Shown here in pieces: positions 9,123 to 18,695 of a stretch of DNA of 64,000 nucleotides (the first letter of the stretch is position 1; the number at the start of each line of letters is the position of its first letter). The stretch is from Agromyces larvae. GTDB lineage: Bacteria > Actinomycetota > Actinomycetes > Actinomycetales > Microbacteriaceae. The DNA is taken from NCBI RefSeq assembly GCF_022811705.1, contig NZ_CP094528.1:1-64000 (forward strand), in the 5' to 3' direction. The notes under the pieces are model-generated. The model made no database searches. It was given only the letters and a program-made list of their open reading frames with translations, and was not told where the DNA came from. Position numbers and translations under genes: made by a program.

Positions 9123-9166
9123 TTTGTTGGCAAGATCAACATAAACGGAAACGGGGCGCGATGCAA
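9123..9166 (-). promoter_or_regulatory. xylA promoter and operator
   Basis: On the minus strand a -35 TTGCAT (9161-9166) and a -10 TATGTT (9138-9143) are separated by 17 bp. An inverted repeat TTTGTTG-N7-CAACATAAA (9123-9145) covers the -10 box, so bound repressor would block transcription. The half-site resembles those of ROK-type XylR regulators; the ROK protein at 38005 is a candidate, which is inference. Confidence 0.55.
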
Positions 9167-9237
9167 GCCGGGACCTCGGGTTGGTCGAGCAGTGCCCGAG
9201 CACGGCGAAGACGCGTCTCGAGACCCGCGTTCCCGGC

Positions 9238-11838
9238 TCAGTCGACGCGCAGCAGCTCGGACACGGGCAGCTCGTCGCTCGACGGCCCGGCGGCGATGCG
9301 GTACCCGCCCGGCTGCACGCGCAGCGCGCCGGCATGCACCCAGTCGTCGGGGGCGCCGTCGAGGCGCACCGCGTCGTCCCACACCGCGAGCCGCTCGAGC
9401 GCGAAGCCCAACTCGACCTCTCGCGTCTCGCCGGGCGCCAACCGCACGTGCGCGAACCCCACCAGCACGCGGCGCGGGGTCGGCAGCGGCAGCGCCGGGT
9501 CGGGCAGCGCGTACAGCTGCACGAGCTCGGCGGCGACGCGGTCGCCGAGGTTGCGCACGGCGATGCGCGCGGTCACTCGGCTCGCGCCGGCGGCCGCGGC
9601 GCCCTCGGCGGGCGCGCTGTCCAGGGCCGGATGCCGGTGCGTCGGCGCCGGGGCGGCGGCCGAGGTCTCGACGAGCTCGATCCGCTCGTACTCGACCGTC
9701 GAATAGGTCAGCCCGTGCCCGAACGCGAAGGCGGCCCGGCCCGGCCGATGCCGGTAGGTCGCCTGCTGGCGCAGCGTGTCGTAGTCGAACAGGTCGCCCG
9801 GCTGCGACTCGTCGACCGGCCACGACTGCGCGAGCCGCCCCTCGGGCTCGCGGTCGCCCGACAGCACGTCGACGATGCCGTGGCCGAGCTCCTGCCCGCC
9901 GTGGCTCGACCAGACGAGGGTGGCGGCGTCGTCGGCGTCGCCGAGCACGTACGGGTAGCTCGACACGATCGCCAGCACCGCGTGCTCGGCGGCCTCGCGC
10001 GCGGCCCGCCAGACGGCGACCGCCGACTCGGGCAGCCGGAGGTGGGGGCGGTCCTCGGTCTCACGGCCCGACAGGTGCGGGTCGTTGCCGACCGCGACGA
10101 CCACGGTGTCGGCGTTCGCCGCCGCCGCAGCCACCGCGTCGAGGCCACTCCGCACGATGCGGGCATCGAACCGCTCGGCGTCGGCGAGCGTGACCGCCTC
10201 GGCGACGAGCAGCCCGGCTTCGCGCACGACGCGCACCCAGCGCCCCGACCCGCGGTGCAGCAGCGACCACGTGCCATCCGCGTGCTCGTGCCGCAGGAAG
10301 CTCTCCTGCACGACCCAGCCGCCCACGCGCGAGGCGTCGGCCCGCATGGGCCATGAGCCGCCGGTGAGCAACCGGCCGCTCGCGTGCGAGCGCAGAGTGA
10401 GGATGCCGTCGCCCCAGTCGGTCACGTCCAACAGCGCGGCGCCCGGCAGCTCACCCGACGACGACTCGTCGCCCGCGGCTTCGACCACGGCGCCGCTCTC
10501 GTCGGCCACGACGTAGCGCCCGTTCGACGCGGCGCGCAGCGCCACGGTGTCGGCGCCGGTCTCGACGTCGACGCCCGCGTCGGGGTACCGCTCGGCCAAC
10601 GCCGACGCGATGCCGACCGAGTACGGCGGCGTGCCCGAGTACCAGTCGGTGAGCACCGCATCGGCCATCGGCCCGACCACCGCGATCGAGGCGGGCGCGC
10701 GCAGCGGCAGCGCGCCGGCCTCGTTGCGCAGGACCACGACCGAACGGGCGGCCGCCTCGCGCGCCAGCTCGCGGGCAGCGGGCGAGTCGATCGCGCCGGG
10801 CCCGATCGCGCCCGGCCCCGCCGCGTACGGGTCGTCGTCGCCGTCGAACTCGCCGGTGCGCACCCGCAGCTCGAGCAGTCGCAGCACGGCCCGATCGACG
10901 TCCTCGTCGGAGATCAGGCCGGCGTCCAGCGCCCCGCGAACGTTGCGGATCGTCGGTGCGGCGTTCGCGTCGTCGTCGGTGAACGAGTCCACCCCCGAAC
11001 GCAGCAGTGCCGCCGCGGCGTGCACCGGGTCGGGCTGCGCACGCTGGATGGTGACGACGAACGTCGGCGCACCGGCATCCGAGACCACCGCGAGCGAGCC
11101 GGGCGCCCAGCTGCGCGCCTCATCGACCAGCTCGGGCTGGGTGTGCGCGGGCGCGCCGTTCACGCGGTTGTACGCGAGCATCATGCCGCCGGCCATGCCC
11201 GCCTCGATCGGCTCGCGGAACGCCGGCAGCTCCTCTTCGTGCAGGGTGCGCAGCGACAGCTCGGAGGAAGTCGCCGAGCGGTCGGTCTCGTTGTTGTAGC
11301 CGAGGAAGTGCTTGAGCGCCGGCACCGTGCGCCAGACCCGCTCGTGGTCGCCGCGGAGTCCGCGGCAGTAGCCGGTCGCGAGGTGGGCGGTGAGGTGCGG
11401 GTCCTCGGAGTAGCCCTCCTCGTTGCGCCCCCAGGCGGGATGGCGCAGTGGGTTCACGACGGGCGCCCACGCGTTCAGGCTCACCAGCGGGTCGGCGGCC
11501 CGCTTCGCGCGCACCTCGGTCGAGGCGACCTCGGCGACCCGGCGCAGCAGCTCGGCGTCCCAGGTCGCGGCGAGCCCGACGGGCTGCGGGAACACCGTCG
11601 CGGTGCCGAGCCAGGCGACGCCGTGCAGCACCTCGCAGCCGGTGCGGAATTCGCCGACCCCGAGCTGCTCGATCGCGGGCGCCGCCTGGTGCAGCATCGC
11701 GATGCGCTCGTCGCGGGTGAGGCGGCCGAGCAGGTCGCGGGCGCGCGCCTCGGTCGACCGCGTCACGTCGCGGAACGGCAGGGCGGATGCCCCGGATGCC
11801 TCGCCTGCTGCGGATGCCACGGATGCCTCGCCGCTCAT
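9238..11838 (-). CDS. GH3 glycosidase with fascin-like insert
   Basis: An 866-residue GH3 enzyme without a signal peptide. The barrel contains [36 protein letters not shown] and the nucleophile Asp in [10 protein letters not shown]. The C-terminal sandwich ([29 protein letters not shown]) is interrupted at about residues 430-545 by a beta-trefoil-like segment ([43 protein letters not shown]) of fascin/ricin type that could bind carbohydrate. The fibronectin-like end has [15 protein letters not shown]. The ATG overlaps the stop of the GH31 gene (ATGA), so it is last in the GH42-GH31-GH3 operon. It likely removes backbone glucose (or xylose) from oligosaccharides; the substrate is inferred from neighbours. 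Confidence 0.88.
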   Translation of the reverse strand: MSGEASVASAAGEASGASALPFRDVTRSTEARARDLLGRLTRDERIAMLHQAAPAIEQLGVGEFRTGCEVLHGVAWLGTATVFPQPVGLAATWDAELLRRVAEVASTEVRAKRAADPLVSLNAWAPVVNPLRHPAWGRNEEGYSEDPHLTAHLATGYCRGLRGDHERVWRTVPALKHFLGYNNETDRSATSSELSLRTLHEEELPAFREPIEAGMAGGMMLAYNRVNGAPAHTQPELVDEARSWAPGSLAVVSDAGAPTFVVTIQRAQPDPVHAAAALLRSGVDSFTDDDANAAPTIRNVRGALDAGLISDEDVDRAVLRLLELRVRTGEFDGDDDPYAAGPGAIGPGAIDSPAARELAREAAARSVVVLRNEAGALPLRAPASIAVVGPMADAVLTDWYSGTPPYSVGIASALAERYPDAGVDVETGADTVALRAASNGRYVVADESGAVVEAAGDESSSGELPGAALLDVTDWGDGILTLRSHASGRLLTGGSWPMRADASRVGGWVVQESFLRHEHADGTWSLLHRGSGRWVRVVREAGLLVAEAVTLADAERFDARIVRSGLDAVAAAAANADTVVVAVGNDPHLSGRETEDRPHLRLPESAVAVWRAAREAAEHAVLAIVSSYPYVLGDADDAATLVWSSHGGQELGHGIVDVLSGDREPEGRLAQSWPVDESQPGDLFDYDTLRQQATYRHRPGRAAFAFGHGLTYSTVEYERIELVETSAAAPAPTHRHPALDSAPAEGAAAAGASRVTARIAVRNLGDRVAAELVQLYALPDPALPLPTPRRVLVGFAHVRLAPGETREVELGFALERLAVWDDAVRLDGAPDDWVHAGALRVQPGGYRIAAGPSSDELPVSELLRVD

Positions 11839-14180
11839 CGCGCCCCGACCGGTTCGGCGTCGAGGTCGAGGACGACCTCGCCCGCGGCATCCGCCTCGAC
11901 GACCCGGTCGCCGACCTGCAGCGCCCAGGGTGCGCGCGCATCGTCGCTCGTCGCGATCACGCGGGCGCCCTCGCGACGCACGCGGAACGTGGTCGCCGGG
12001 CCCTCCAGCCCGGGCACCGTGGTGACCTCGTCGAAGCCGTCGGGCAGTGCGAAGCAGCGCAGCGTCACGCCGTCGGCCCACTCGTAGTCGGGTCGGTCGG
12101 CGACCGCGCCCCACGGCAGCACCGTGCCGGGGCGCACCTGCAGCGGCACCGAGTCGTACCCGTGCCGCTCGGCGACCCAGCGCCGGCCCTCGACGACCTC
12201 GCCTGAGAGCAGCGACGTCCACTCGCCCTCGGGCAGGTAGTACTCGACCGTGCCGTCGGCGGTGAACACGGGGGCGACGACGAGCGACGGGCCGAGCGCG
12301 TACTGCGTGTCGCAGTCGTGCGTGCCCCGGTCGCCCGGGAACTCGAGCACCATCGGCCGCATCATCGGAATGCCCTCGGTGTGCGCCTGTTCGGCGACGC
12401 CCGCGAGATACGGCATGAGTCGCAGCTTCAGCTCGGTGAACCGTCGCGTGACCTCCACCGCCTCGTCGTCGAACGCCCACGGCACCCGGATCGAGTGCGA
12501 GCCGTGCAGGCGCGAGTGCGACGACAGCAACCCGAACGCGAGCCACCGCTTGAACAGCCCGGCGTCGGGCGTGCCCTCGAAGCCGCCGATGTCGTGGCTC
12601 CAGTAGCCGAACCCGCTCATCGCCAGCGACAGTCCGCCGCGCAGGGTCTCGGCCATCGAGAGGTAGCTGGAGTCGTTGTCGCCGCCCCAGTGCACCGGGA
12701 ACTGCTGGCCGCCGGCCGTCGCCGACCGCGCGAACACGACCGCCTGCCCGACTCCGCGCCGCCGCTCGATGGTGCGGAAGACGACCTCGTTGTAGAGCTG
12801 CGGGTAGTAGTTGTGCATGCGCGCCGGGTCGGACCCGTCGTGCCAGACCACGCCCTCGGCGGGCACCCGCTCGCCGAAGTCGGTCTTGAAGCTGTCGACG
12901 CCCTGATCCAGCAGCCGTTCGAGGTGTGACGCGTACCAGTCCCGTGCGGCGGGGTTGGTGAAGTCGACGAGCGCCATGCCGGCCTGCCACAGGTCCCACT
13001 GCCAGACGCCGCCGTCGGTGCGGCGCAGCAGGTACCCGCGCTCGGCGGCCTCGGCGAAGAGCCTCGACCGCTGCGCGATGTACGGGTTGATCCACGCCGA
13101 GACCTTGAGCCCTCGGTCGTGCAGGCGGGCGAGCTGCCCGGCCGGGTCGGGGAAGGTGCGTTCGTCCCACTCGAAGTCGGTCCACTGGTACTCGCGCATC
13201 CAGAAGCAGTCGAAGTGGAACACGCTGAGCGGCAGCTCGCGGGAGGCGAAGCCCTCGACGAACTCGGTCACGGTCTGCTCGTCGTAGCTCGCCGTGAACG
13301 AGGTCGTCAGCCACAGGCCGAACGACCACGCCGGCACACGCGCCGGCCGCCCGGTGAGCGCGGTGTACCGGCGCAGCACGTCCTTCGGGGTGGGGCCGGC
13401 GATCACGTGGTAGTCGAGCGTCTCGCCGGGCACCGAGAACTGCACCCGCGAGTTGACCTCGGATCCCACCTCGAACGAGACGTGGTCGGGGCTGCCGACG
13501 AGCACCCCGTAGCCACGACTGGTCAGGTAGAACGGCACCGACTTGTACGACTGCTCGCTGGCGGTGCCGCCGTCGGCGTTCCAGGTGTCGACCACCTGCC
13601 CGTTCTTCGCGAACGCGCCGAAGCGCTCGCCGAAGCCGTACACGCGCTCGCCGGGCTCGATCGAGAGCTGCTGGTGCACCCAGGTCGCCCCGGCACCGGC
13701 GGCGGGCGTGCCCGAGACGCCCGAGAGCGCTCGGCCCGGAGCATCCGTCGCGGTGATGTGCCCGATGGAGCGGGGCAGCGAGGTGGTGAGCACCCGGTCG
13801 CCCTCTTCGAACGAGACGTGCCACGGACCCGAGCGCGGCACCCGGACTCGCAGGTCGCCCGATTCGAGCACGCCCTCGCGCTCGTCGACCGTGACGCGCG
13901 GACGGAAGCCCGGCTCGGGCGCGAGCCGGAAGTCGGGCCCGTGGTGCACCCGGCCCGCGTGCCGCTGCACGCGCACCGACACCACGCCCGACGCGGGCGA
14001 CGAGAACGTCACCGTGAGCATCGGCCGGTTGAGCGTGTCGCCGCGGTGACGGATCGCCGTCGTCGGGGCGTACACCGTCATCGTTCCGGCCTCGGGGTCG
14101 ATGCGGACGTCGTCGACCTCGACCGCGAACAGGGGGGTGAGCCCCGGCTTGGTCAGCCAGTAGCCGTCGGTGAACTTCAC
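11835..14180 (-). CDS. GH31 alpha-xylosidase (YicI type)
   Basis: A 781-residue GH31 enzyme that closely follows the YicI alpha-xylosidase pattern. It has FHFDCFWMREYQWTDFEWD, the nucleophile in SFKTDFGERVPAEG, and VFARSATAGGQQFPVHWGGDNDSS with the acid/base Asp, then GFGYWSHDIGGFE and LLSSHSRLHGSHSIRVPW. YicI-like enzymes cleave the alpha-1,6-xylose from the non-reducing end of xyloglucan oligosaccharides (isoprimeverose units). No signal peptide is present, so it acts in the cytoplasm. The start is a GTG at 14180 (after AAAGGCG) overlapping the GH42 stop (GTGA); the end overlaps the GH3 start. Confidence 0.93.
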   Translation of the reverse strand: MKFTDGYWLTKPGLTPLFAVEVDDVRIDPEAGTMTVYAPTTAIRHRGDTLNRPMLTVTFSSPASGVVSVRVQRHAGRVHHGPDFRLAPEPGFRPRVTVDEREGVLESGDLRVRVPRSGPWHVSFEEGDRVLTTSLPRSIGHITATDAPGRALSGVSGTPAAGAGATWVHQQLSIEPGERVYGFGERFGAFAKNGQVVDTWNADGGTASEQSYKSVPFYLTSRGYGVLVGSPDHVSFEVGSEVNSRVQFSVPGETLDYHVIAGPTPKDVLRRYTALTGRPARVPAWSFGLWLTTSFTASYDEQTVTEFVEGFASRELPLSVFHFDCFWMREYQWTDFEWDERTFPDPAGQLARLHDRGLKVSAWINPYIAQRSRLFAEAAERGYLLRRTDGGVWQWDLWQAGMALVDFTNPAARDWYASHLERLLDQGVDSFKTDFGERVPAEGVVWHDGSDPARMHNYYPQLYNEVVFRTIERRRGVGQAVVFARSATAGGQQFPVHWGGDNDSSYLSMAETLRGGLSLAMSGFGYWSHDIGGFEGTPDAGLFKRWLAFGLLSSHSRLHGSHSIRVPWAFDDEAVEVTRRFTELKLRLMPYLAGVAEQAHTEGIPMMRPMVLEFPGDRGTHDCDTQYALGPSLVVAPVFTADGTVEYYLPEGEWTSLLSGEVVEGRRWVAERHGYDSVPLQVRPGTVLPWGAVADRPDYEWADGVTLRCFALPDGFDEVTTVPGLEGPATTFRVRREGARVIATSDDARAPWALQVGDRVVEADAAGEVVLDLDAEPVGAR

Positions 14181-16252
14181 GTGGTGCGCCTTTCGTTCAG
14201 CACTCGCGCGTCGCCGGGTGCCACGACGACGGCGGCTCCGGTGCGCTGGTCGGTCAGCAGGTCGATCGTCTCGGCCGCGACGGCGACCGAGACGGGTTCG
14301 CCGCCGTGGTTCAGGAGGAAGAGCAGGGGGCCTCGGCGTACGGCTTCGAGGCCGTCGGGCAGCAGCGGGGCGGATGCTCCGCCCTCCGTCGGCAGCGCGC
14401 CGCGCACGCCGGCCTCGGCGAGGGTCTCGCCGATCACGGCGGCGAGCAGGTCGTCGCTCGGCACCGCGCCGAGGTACCGGGCGCTGCCGCGGCCGACGGG
14501 GTTGCGGGTGAGGGCGGGGCGGTCGGCGAGCAGGCCTTCGGCGAAGGTCGCCAGCACCTCGGCGCCGTCGCTGCGCAGCTTCTCGCCGAGGATCGAGACG
14601 GTGAGGTCGGCGATGCCCCCGGTGGTCTCGGGCGCCCAGTCGCCGGTGGCGCGCAGCGCGGTGACACCGTCGGGCAGCGGGCACCACTCCTCGCCGCTCA
14701 CGCCGACCAGCTCGCGCAGCAGCGCGGGGGAGCGGCCGGTGAGCAGGTGCCCGCGGGCGTCGGCGACGCCGCTGAACGGGCCGACCGCGAGATGCGCGCC
14801 GGCGGCGACGGCGTCGCGGAGGGCGGTCGCGGCATCCGGTTCGATCACGTAGCTGTGCGGCATGAGCACCGCGCGGTAGCCGGTGAGGTCGTCGCCGGGG
14901 GCGACGACGTCGGCGGCGACGCCGCGTCGCCAGAGCTCGCGGTACCAGCGGCGCACCTGCTCGAGCGTGGCGAACCGGTCGGTGAGCCCGCCCGGCTGCT
15001 CGCCCGCCCACCAGCCCGGCCAGTCGAAGAGCACCGCGACCTCGGCGGTCACGGTCGTGCCGACCACATCGCGGAGCGCGGCGAGCTCGGCACCCTGCCG
15101 GCAGACGCCCTCGAACACCTCGGTGCCGGGGCCGGCGAGCGGCAGCATCGCGGAGTGGAACCGCTCGGATCCGGCGCGGGACTGCCGCCACTGGAAGAAG
15201 CACACGCCGTCGGCGCCGCGCGCGACCGCTTGCAGAGAGTCGAGCCGGGCCCGCGCGGGCGACTTCGGCAGGTTGTGCGGGCGCCACGAGGTGCTGCTCA
15301 CCGCCTGCTCCATCAGCAGCCACGGCCGGCCGCCGCCGAGCGAGCGCATGAGGTCCTGCACGAGCGCGATGTCGGCGGGGGAGTGGGGGTCGGCGGGGTC
15401 GGGGTACTGGTCGTCGGCGATGACGTCGACTTCCCCAGCCCACGACCGGTAGTCGGCGAGGGCGAACAGCCCCATGAAGTTCGTGGTGATCGGCTGCGTC
15501 GCCCCGGTGTCGCGGATGGCGTCGCGAAGCTCGGTGTAGCAGTGCAGCAGCTGGTCGGAGCTGTACCGGCGGAAGTCGAGCGACTGGGTCGGGTTCACCA
15601 GGTACGGCATGCGCCGGGGCGGCAGGATCTCGTCGAAGTCGTCGTAGCGCTGCGACCAGAACGCCGTCGCCCACGCCTCGTTCAGCCCGTCGATCGTGCC
15701 GTATCGCGCGCGCAGCCAGGTGCGGAACTCGCGCGCCGCCTCGTCGCCGAAGTCGAGCTGGCCGAACTCGTTGCCGACGTGCCACATGCGCACGGCGGGG
15801 TGCGTCGCGTACCGCGCGGCGAGGTCGCGCGTGATGGCGAGCGCGTGCTCGCGGTAGACGCGCGATGCGGGCGAGAACTGGTTGCGCGAGCCCGCGACCA
15901 GCCGCACGCCGTCGGCGTCGACGGGCAGGATCTCGGGGTGGCGCACCCCGAGCCACGGCGGCGGCGAGGCGGTCGGCGTGGCGAGGTCGACGGCGATGCC
16001 GCCGGCGTGCAGCAGGTCGAGCACCTCGTCGAGCCAGCCGAAGTCGCGCGCGCCCGGGCGGGGTTCGAGCATCGCCCAGCTGAACACGCCCACGGTGACG
16101 AGGTTCACGCCGGCCCGGCGCATCAGCTCGACGTCCTCGCGCCAGACCTCGCGCGGCCACTGCTCGGGGTTGTAGTCGCCGCCGAACAGGATGCCGCGCT
16201 CGGCGGTCAGGGACGCGAACGCGCGTCGCCCCGTGGGGTTCGATGATGACAT
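14177..16252 (-). CDS. GH42 beta-galactosidase
   Basis: A 691-residue GH42 enzyme. The start GILFGGDYNPEQWPREVWREDV, the acid/base Glu in MWHVGNEFGQ and the nucleophile in WLLMEQAVSSTSWRPHN are diagnostic, followed by the trimerisation domain and a small C-terminal beta domain. Without a signal peptide it hydrolyses terminal beta-galactose inside the cell. It is the first gene of an operon with GH31 and GH3 and is divergent from the GH95 gene, with a shared operator between them. In this setting the galactose of xyloglucan side chains is a plausible substrate; arabinogalactan or galactan oligosaccharides are alternatives. Confidence 0.92.
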   Translation of the reverse strand: MSSSNPTGRRAFASLTAERGILFGGDYNPEQWPREVWREDVELMRRAGVNLVTVGVFSWAMLEPRPGARDFGWLDEVLDLLHAGGIAVDLATPTASPPPWLGVRHPEILPVDADGVRLVAGSRNQFSPASRVYREHALAITRDLAARYATHPAVRMWHVGNEFGQLDFGDEAAREFRTWLRARYGTIDGLNEAWATAFWSQRYDDFDEILPPRRMPYLVNPTQSLDFRRYSSDQLLHCYTELRDAIRDTGATQPITTNFMGLFALADYRSWAGEVDVIADDQYPDPADPHSPADIALVQDLMRSLGGGRPWLLMEQAVSSTSWRPHNLPKSPARARLDSLQAVARGADGVCFFQWRQSRAGSERFHSAMLPLAGPGTEVFEGVCRQGAELAALRDVVGTTVTAEVAVLFDWPGWWAGEQPGGLTDRFATLEQVRRWYRELWRRGVAADVVAPGDDLTGYRAVLMPHSYVIEPDAATALRDAVAAGAHLAVGPFSGVADARGHLLTGRSPALLRELVGVSGEEWCPLPDGVTALRATGDWAPETTGGIADLTVSILGEKLRSDGAEVLATFAEGLLADRPALTRNPVGRGSARYLGAVPSDDLLAAVIGETLAEAGVRGALPTEGGASAPLLPDGLEAVRRGPLLFLLNHGGEPVSVAVAAETIDLLTDQRTGAAVVVAPGDARVLNERRTT

Positions 16253-16274
16253 GGCGGGGCCTCACTGCTGCGGG

Positions 16275-16292
16275 TGTCGAAGCGCTTCAACA
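16275..16292. promoter_or_regulatory. LacI-type operator between GH42 and GH95
   Basis: The 18-bp palindrome TGTCGAAGC-GCTTCAACA has a single mismatched pair and centres between 16283 and 16284. It covers the -35 zone of the GH95 promoter and abuts the predicted start of the GH42 transcript, so one bound dimer could repress both. Matching sites are at 24211-24228 and 27023-27040. Confidence 0.8.
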
Positions 16293-16299
16293 ACGTGAA

Positions 16300-16327
16300 C
16301 TTATACTACTCGGGTGACCTTGTCCAA
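16300..16327. promoter_or_regulatory. Overlapping divergent promoters
   Basis: Plus strand: -10 TATACT (16302-16307) sits 6 nt before the GTG at 16314, so GH95 is probably leaderless. Minus strand: -35 TTGGAC (16322-16327), a 16-bp spacer and -10 TATAAG (16300-16305) predict a start near 16293 for the GH42 operon. The two -10 boxes overlap, so the promoters should compete. Confidence 0.6.
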
Positions 16328-18695
16328 GCAGGCCGCGACCGAGCTCCACGCCCTGCGATACACCCGTCCGGCACGGCGCTGGACCGACGCGCTCCCCATC
16401 GGCGACGGCCGTCGCGGCGCCATGTGCGACGGCCGGGCCGACCGGGTGCGGCTCTGGCTCAACGACCTCGACGCATGGTCGGGCACGCTGAGCGCCGACC
16501 CCCTCGCGGGCGTCGCCGATCGCGGCGCCGACGCGCTCGCGGCCGTGCGGGCGGCGCTCGACGCCGGCGACGCCGGCGAGGCCGAGCACCTCCTGCAGCG
16601 CCAGCAGACGCCGTGGGTGCAGGCCTACCTGCCGCTCGGTCACCTCGACGTCGAGGTGACCGGCGCGGATGCGGACTCGCGGTCGGGCTCGCCTCTGGGC
16701 GAGCCGGTCGGGTACCGTCGGGCGCTCGACCTCACCACGGGCATCGCGAGCCATCGCTCCAAGATCGACGGATGCCTCGTCGAGCACGAGAGCTGGGTCG
16801 ACCGGGTGACCGGGGCGATCGTGCACCGCGTCGCGGCCGACCGCCCCGTGCGGCTGCGGCTGCGGCTCGACGCACCGCTGCGCGCGCGCCGCGCGCCGAC
16901 CGCGACCGCCGACGGGCTCGAGGCGGAGTGGTGGCTGCCCGTCGACGTCGCGCCCGGGCACGAGCGGCCCGCCGAGCCGATCCGGTACGACCCCGCGCAC
17001 GGGCGGACGGCGACCGTGACGCTGACGGCCTCGGCCGGCTGCGAGGCATCCGGCGACGGCGTGGTGACCGACGCAGCCCGCGAGCACCTCGTGCTGCTGA
17101 CCACGCGCGTCGGGGCCGGAGCATCCGTCCCGTCCTCGCCGCGCGCGCGCGACGCCGACCCGGCCGCGCTGCGGGTCGCGCACATCGCGGCGCATCGCGA
17201 GCAGTACCTGCGCTGCACCCTCGACCTGCCGTCGCCTCCCGGCGCGGCCGACCTCGACACCGACGAGCGGGTGCGGCGGGCGCAGGAGCATCCCGACCCC
17301 GGCCTGGCCGCCCTCGCCTTCCACTACGGCCGCTACCTGCTGATGGCCTCGTCGCAGCCCGGCGGCCGGCCGCTCACGCTGCAGGGCATCTGGAACGCCG
17401 AACTGCCCGGCCCGTGGTCGAGCGCCTACACCACGAACATCAACCTGCAGATGGCGTACTGGCCGGCCGAGCCGACCGGGCTCGGCGAGTGCCACGAGCC
17501 GCTGCTGCGGTTCGTGCGCGAGGTCGCGGCCGGCCCCGGCGCGGCCGTCGCGCGCGACCTGCACGGCGCCGACGGCTGGGTCCTGCACCACAACTCGGAT
17601 GCCTGGGGGCACGCCGCACCCGTCGGCGCCGGCCACGGCGACCCCGCGTGGGCGTTCTGGCCGATGGGCGGGGTCTGGCTCGCGCTGCACGCCTGGGAGC
17701 ACTACGCGTTCGGCGGCGATCTCCAGGCGCTCCGCGAATCCTGGCCTGCGCTGCTCGGCGCGGCCCGGTTCGCACGCTCGTGGATCCGCGCCGACGACGG
17801 TCGGGTGCGCACGAGTCCGTCGACCTCGCCCGAGAACCACTACCTCGACGCCGACGGCATCGCCCGCGCCGTCGACGAATCGTCGACGATGGACGTCGAG
17901 CTGCTGCGCGAACTCGCCGACGTCTGCACCGCGGCGGCGCACGCGCTCGGCGTCGACCCCGAGCACGACGAGCCGGTGGTCGCCGAGCTCGCAGCCCTCG
18001 CCGCAGCCCTCCCCGACCCGCGCGTCGCGGCCGACGGCACGCTCGCCGAATGGGCGCGCGACCTGGTCGACGCCGAGCCCGGGCACCGGCACCTCTCGCA
18101 CCTCGTCGGACTGCACCCCCTCGCGCGCATCACGCCCGACCGCACGCCCGCACTCGCCGCGGCCGCCGCCGCGTCCATCCTCGGACGCGGCGAGGAGTCC
18201 ACCGGGTGGGCGCTCGCCTGGCGCGCCGCGATGCACGCGCGCCTGCGCGACGGCGCACGCGTCGAACAGCAGCTGCGCCTCGCGCTGCGACCGGCCGACG
18301 ACCAGCGAGGCGACGGCGAGAGCGGCGGCGGCACGGGGCACGAGCACCGCGGCGGGCTCTACGGCAACCTGTTCAGCGCACACCCGCCGTTCCAGATCGA
18401 CGGCAACCTCGGCCTCACCGCCGCGATCGCCGAGGCGCTCGTGCAGTCGCACGACGGCGTGCTGCGACTGCTGCCCGCGTTGCCGCCGGGCTGGTCGAAC
18501 GGCCGGGTGCACGGCATCCGCGCCCGCGGGGGCGTTACGGTTGATCTTCACTGGTCAGAGGGGCGGATCCTCGCCGTCGAGCTGCACGCTGCGCGCCCGT
18601 GCCGCATCGACGTCCGAGGGCCCGGCATCGCGACGCGCACCCGCGAACTGCAGCCCGATGCCATCACCCGCATCGAACCGGAAGGGATGTCATGA
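16314..18695 (+). CDS. GH95 alpha-L-fucosidase
   Basis: A 793-residue GH95 enzyme. Family landmarks are LQGIWNAELPGPWSSAYTTN followed by INLQMAYWPAEPTGL, LHHNSDAWGHAAP, the catalytic Glu in TSPSTSPENHYLD and the late Asp in AHPPFQIDGNLGLTAAIAEA. GH95 proteins cleave alpha-1,2-L-fucose (some act on L-galactose) with inversion. There is no signal peptide. The GTG start is supported by the leaderless -10 box 6 nt upstream and by the family N-terminus (LRYTRPARRWTDALPIGDG). The gene overlaps the LacI gene by 4 bp, and DUF624 follows, forming one operon. Confidence 0.9.
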   Translation: MTLSKQAATELHALRYTRPARRWTDALPIGDGRRGAMCDGRADRVRLWLNDLDAWSGTLSADPLAGVADRGADALAAVRAALDAGDAGEAEHLLQRQQTPWVQAYLPLGHLDVEVTGADADSRSGSPLGEPVGYRRALDLTTGIASHRSKIDGCLVEHESWVDRVTGAIVHRVAADRPVRLRLRLDAPLRARRAPTATADGLEAEWWLPVDVAPGHERPAEPIRYDPAHGRTATVTLTASAGCEASGDGVVTDAAREHLVLLTTRVGAGASVPSSPRARDADPAALRVAHIAAHREQYLRCTLDLPSPPGAADLDTDERVRRAQEHPDPGLAALAFHYGRYLLMASSQPGGRPLTLQGIWNAELPGPWSSAYTTNINLQMAYWPAEPTGLGECHEPLLRFVREVAAGPGAAVARDLHGADGWVLHHNSDAWGHAAPVGAGHGDPAWAFWPMGGVWLALHAWEHYAFGGDLQALRESWPALLGAARFARSWIRADDGRVRTSPSTSPENHYLDADGIARAVDESSTMDVELLRELADVCTAAAHALGVDPEHDEPVVAELAALAAALPDPRVAADGTLAEWARDLVDAEPGHRHLSHLVGLHPLARITPDRTPALAAAAAASILGRGEESTGWALAWRAAMHARLRDGARVEQQLRLALRPADDQRGDGESGGGTGHEHRGGLYGNLFSAHPPFQIDGNLGLTAAIAEALVQSHDGVLRLLPALPPGWSNGRVHGIRARGGVTVDLHWSEGRILAVELHAARPCRIDVRGPGIATRTRELQPDAITRIEPEGMS

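Noticed and set aside
14306..16246. 646-residue plus-strand ORF opposite GH42
   Set aside because: Shadow of the GH42 coding sequence; no start signal or family motif.
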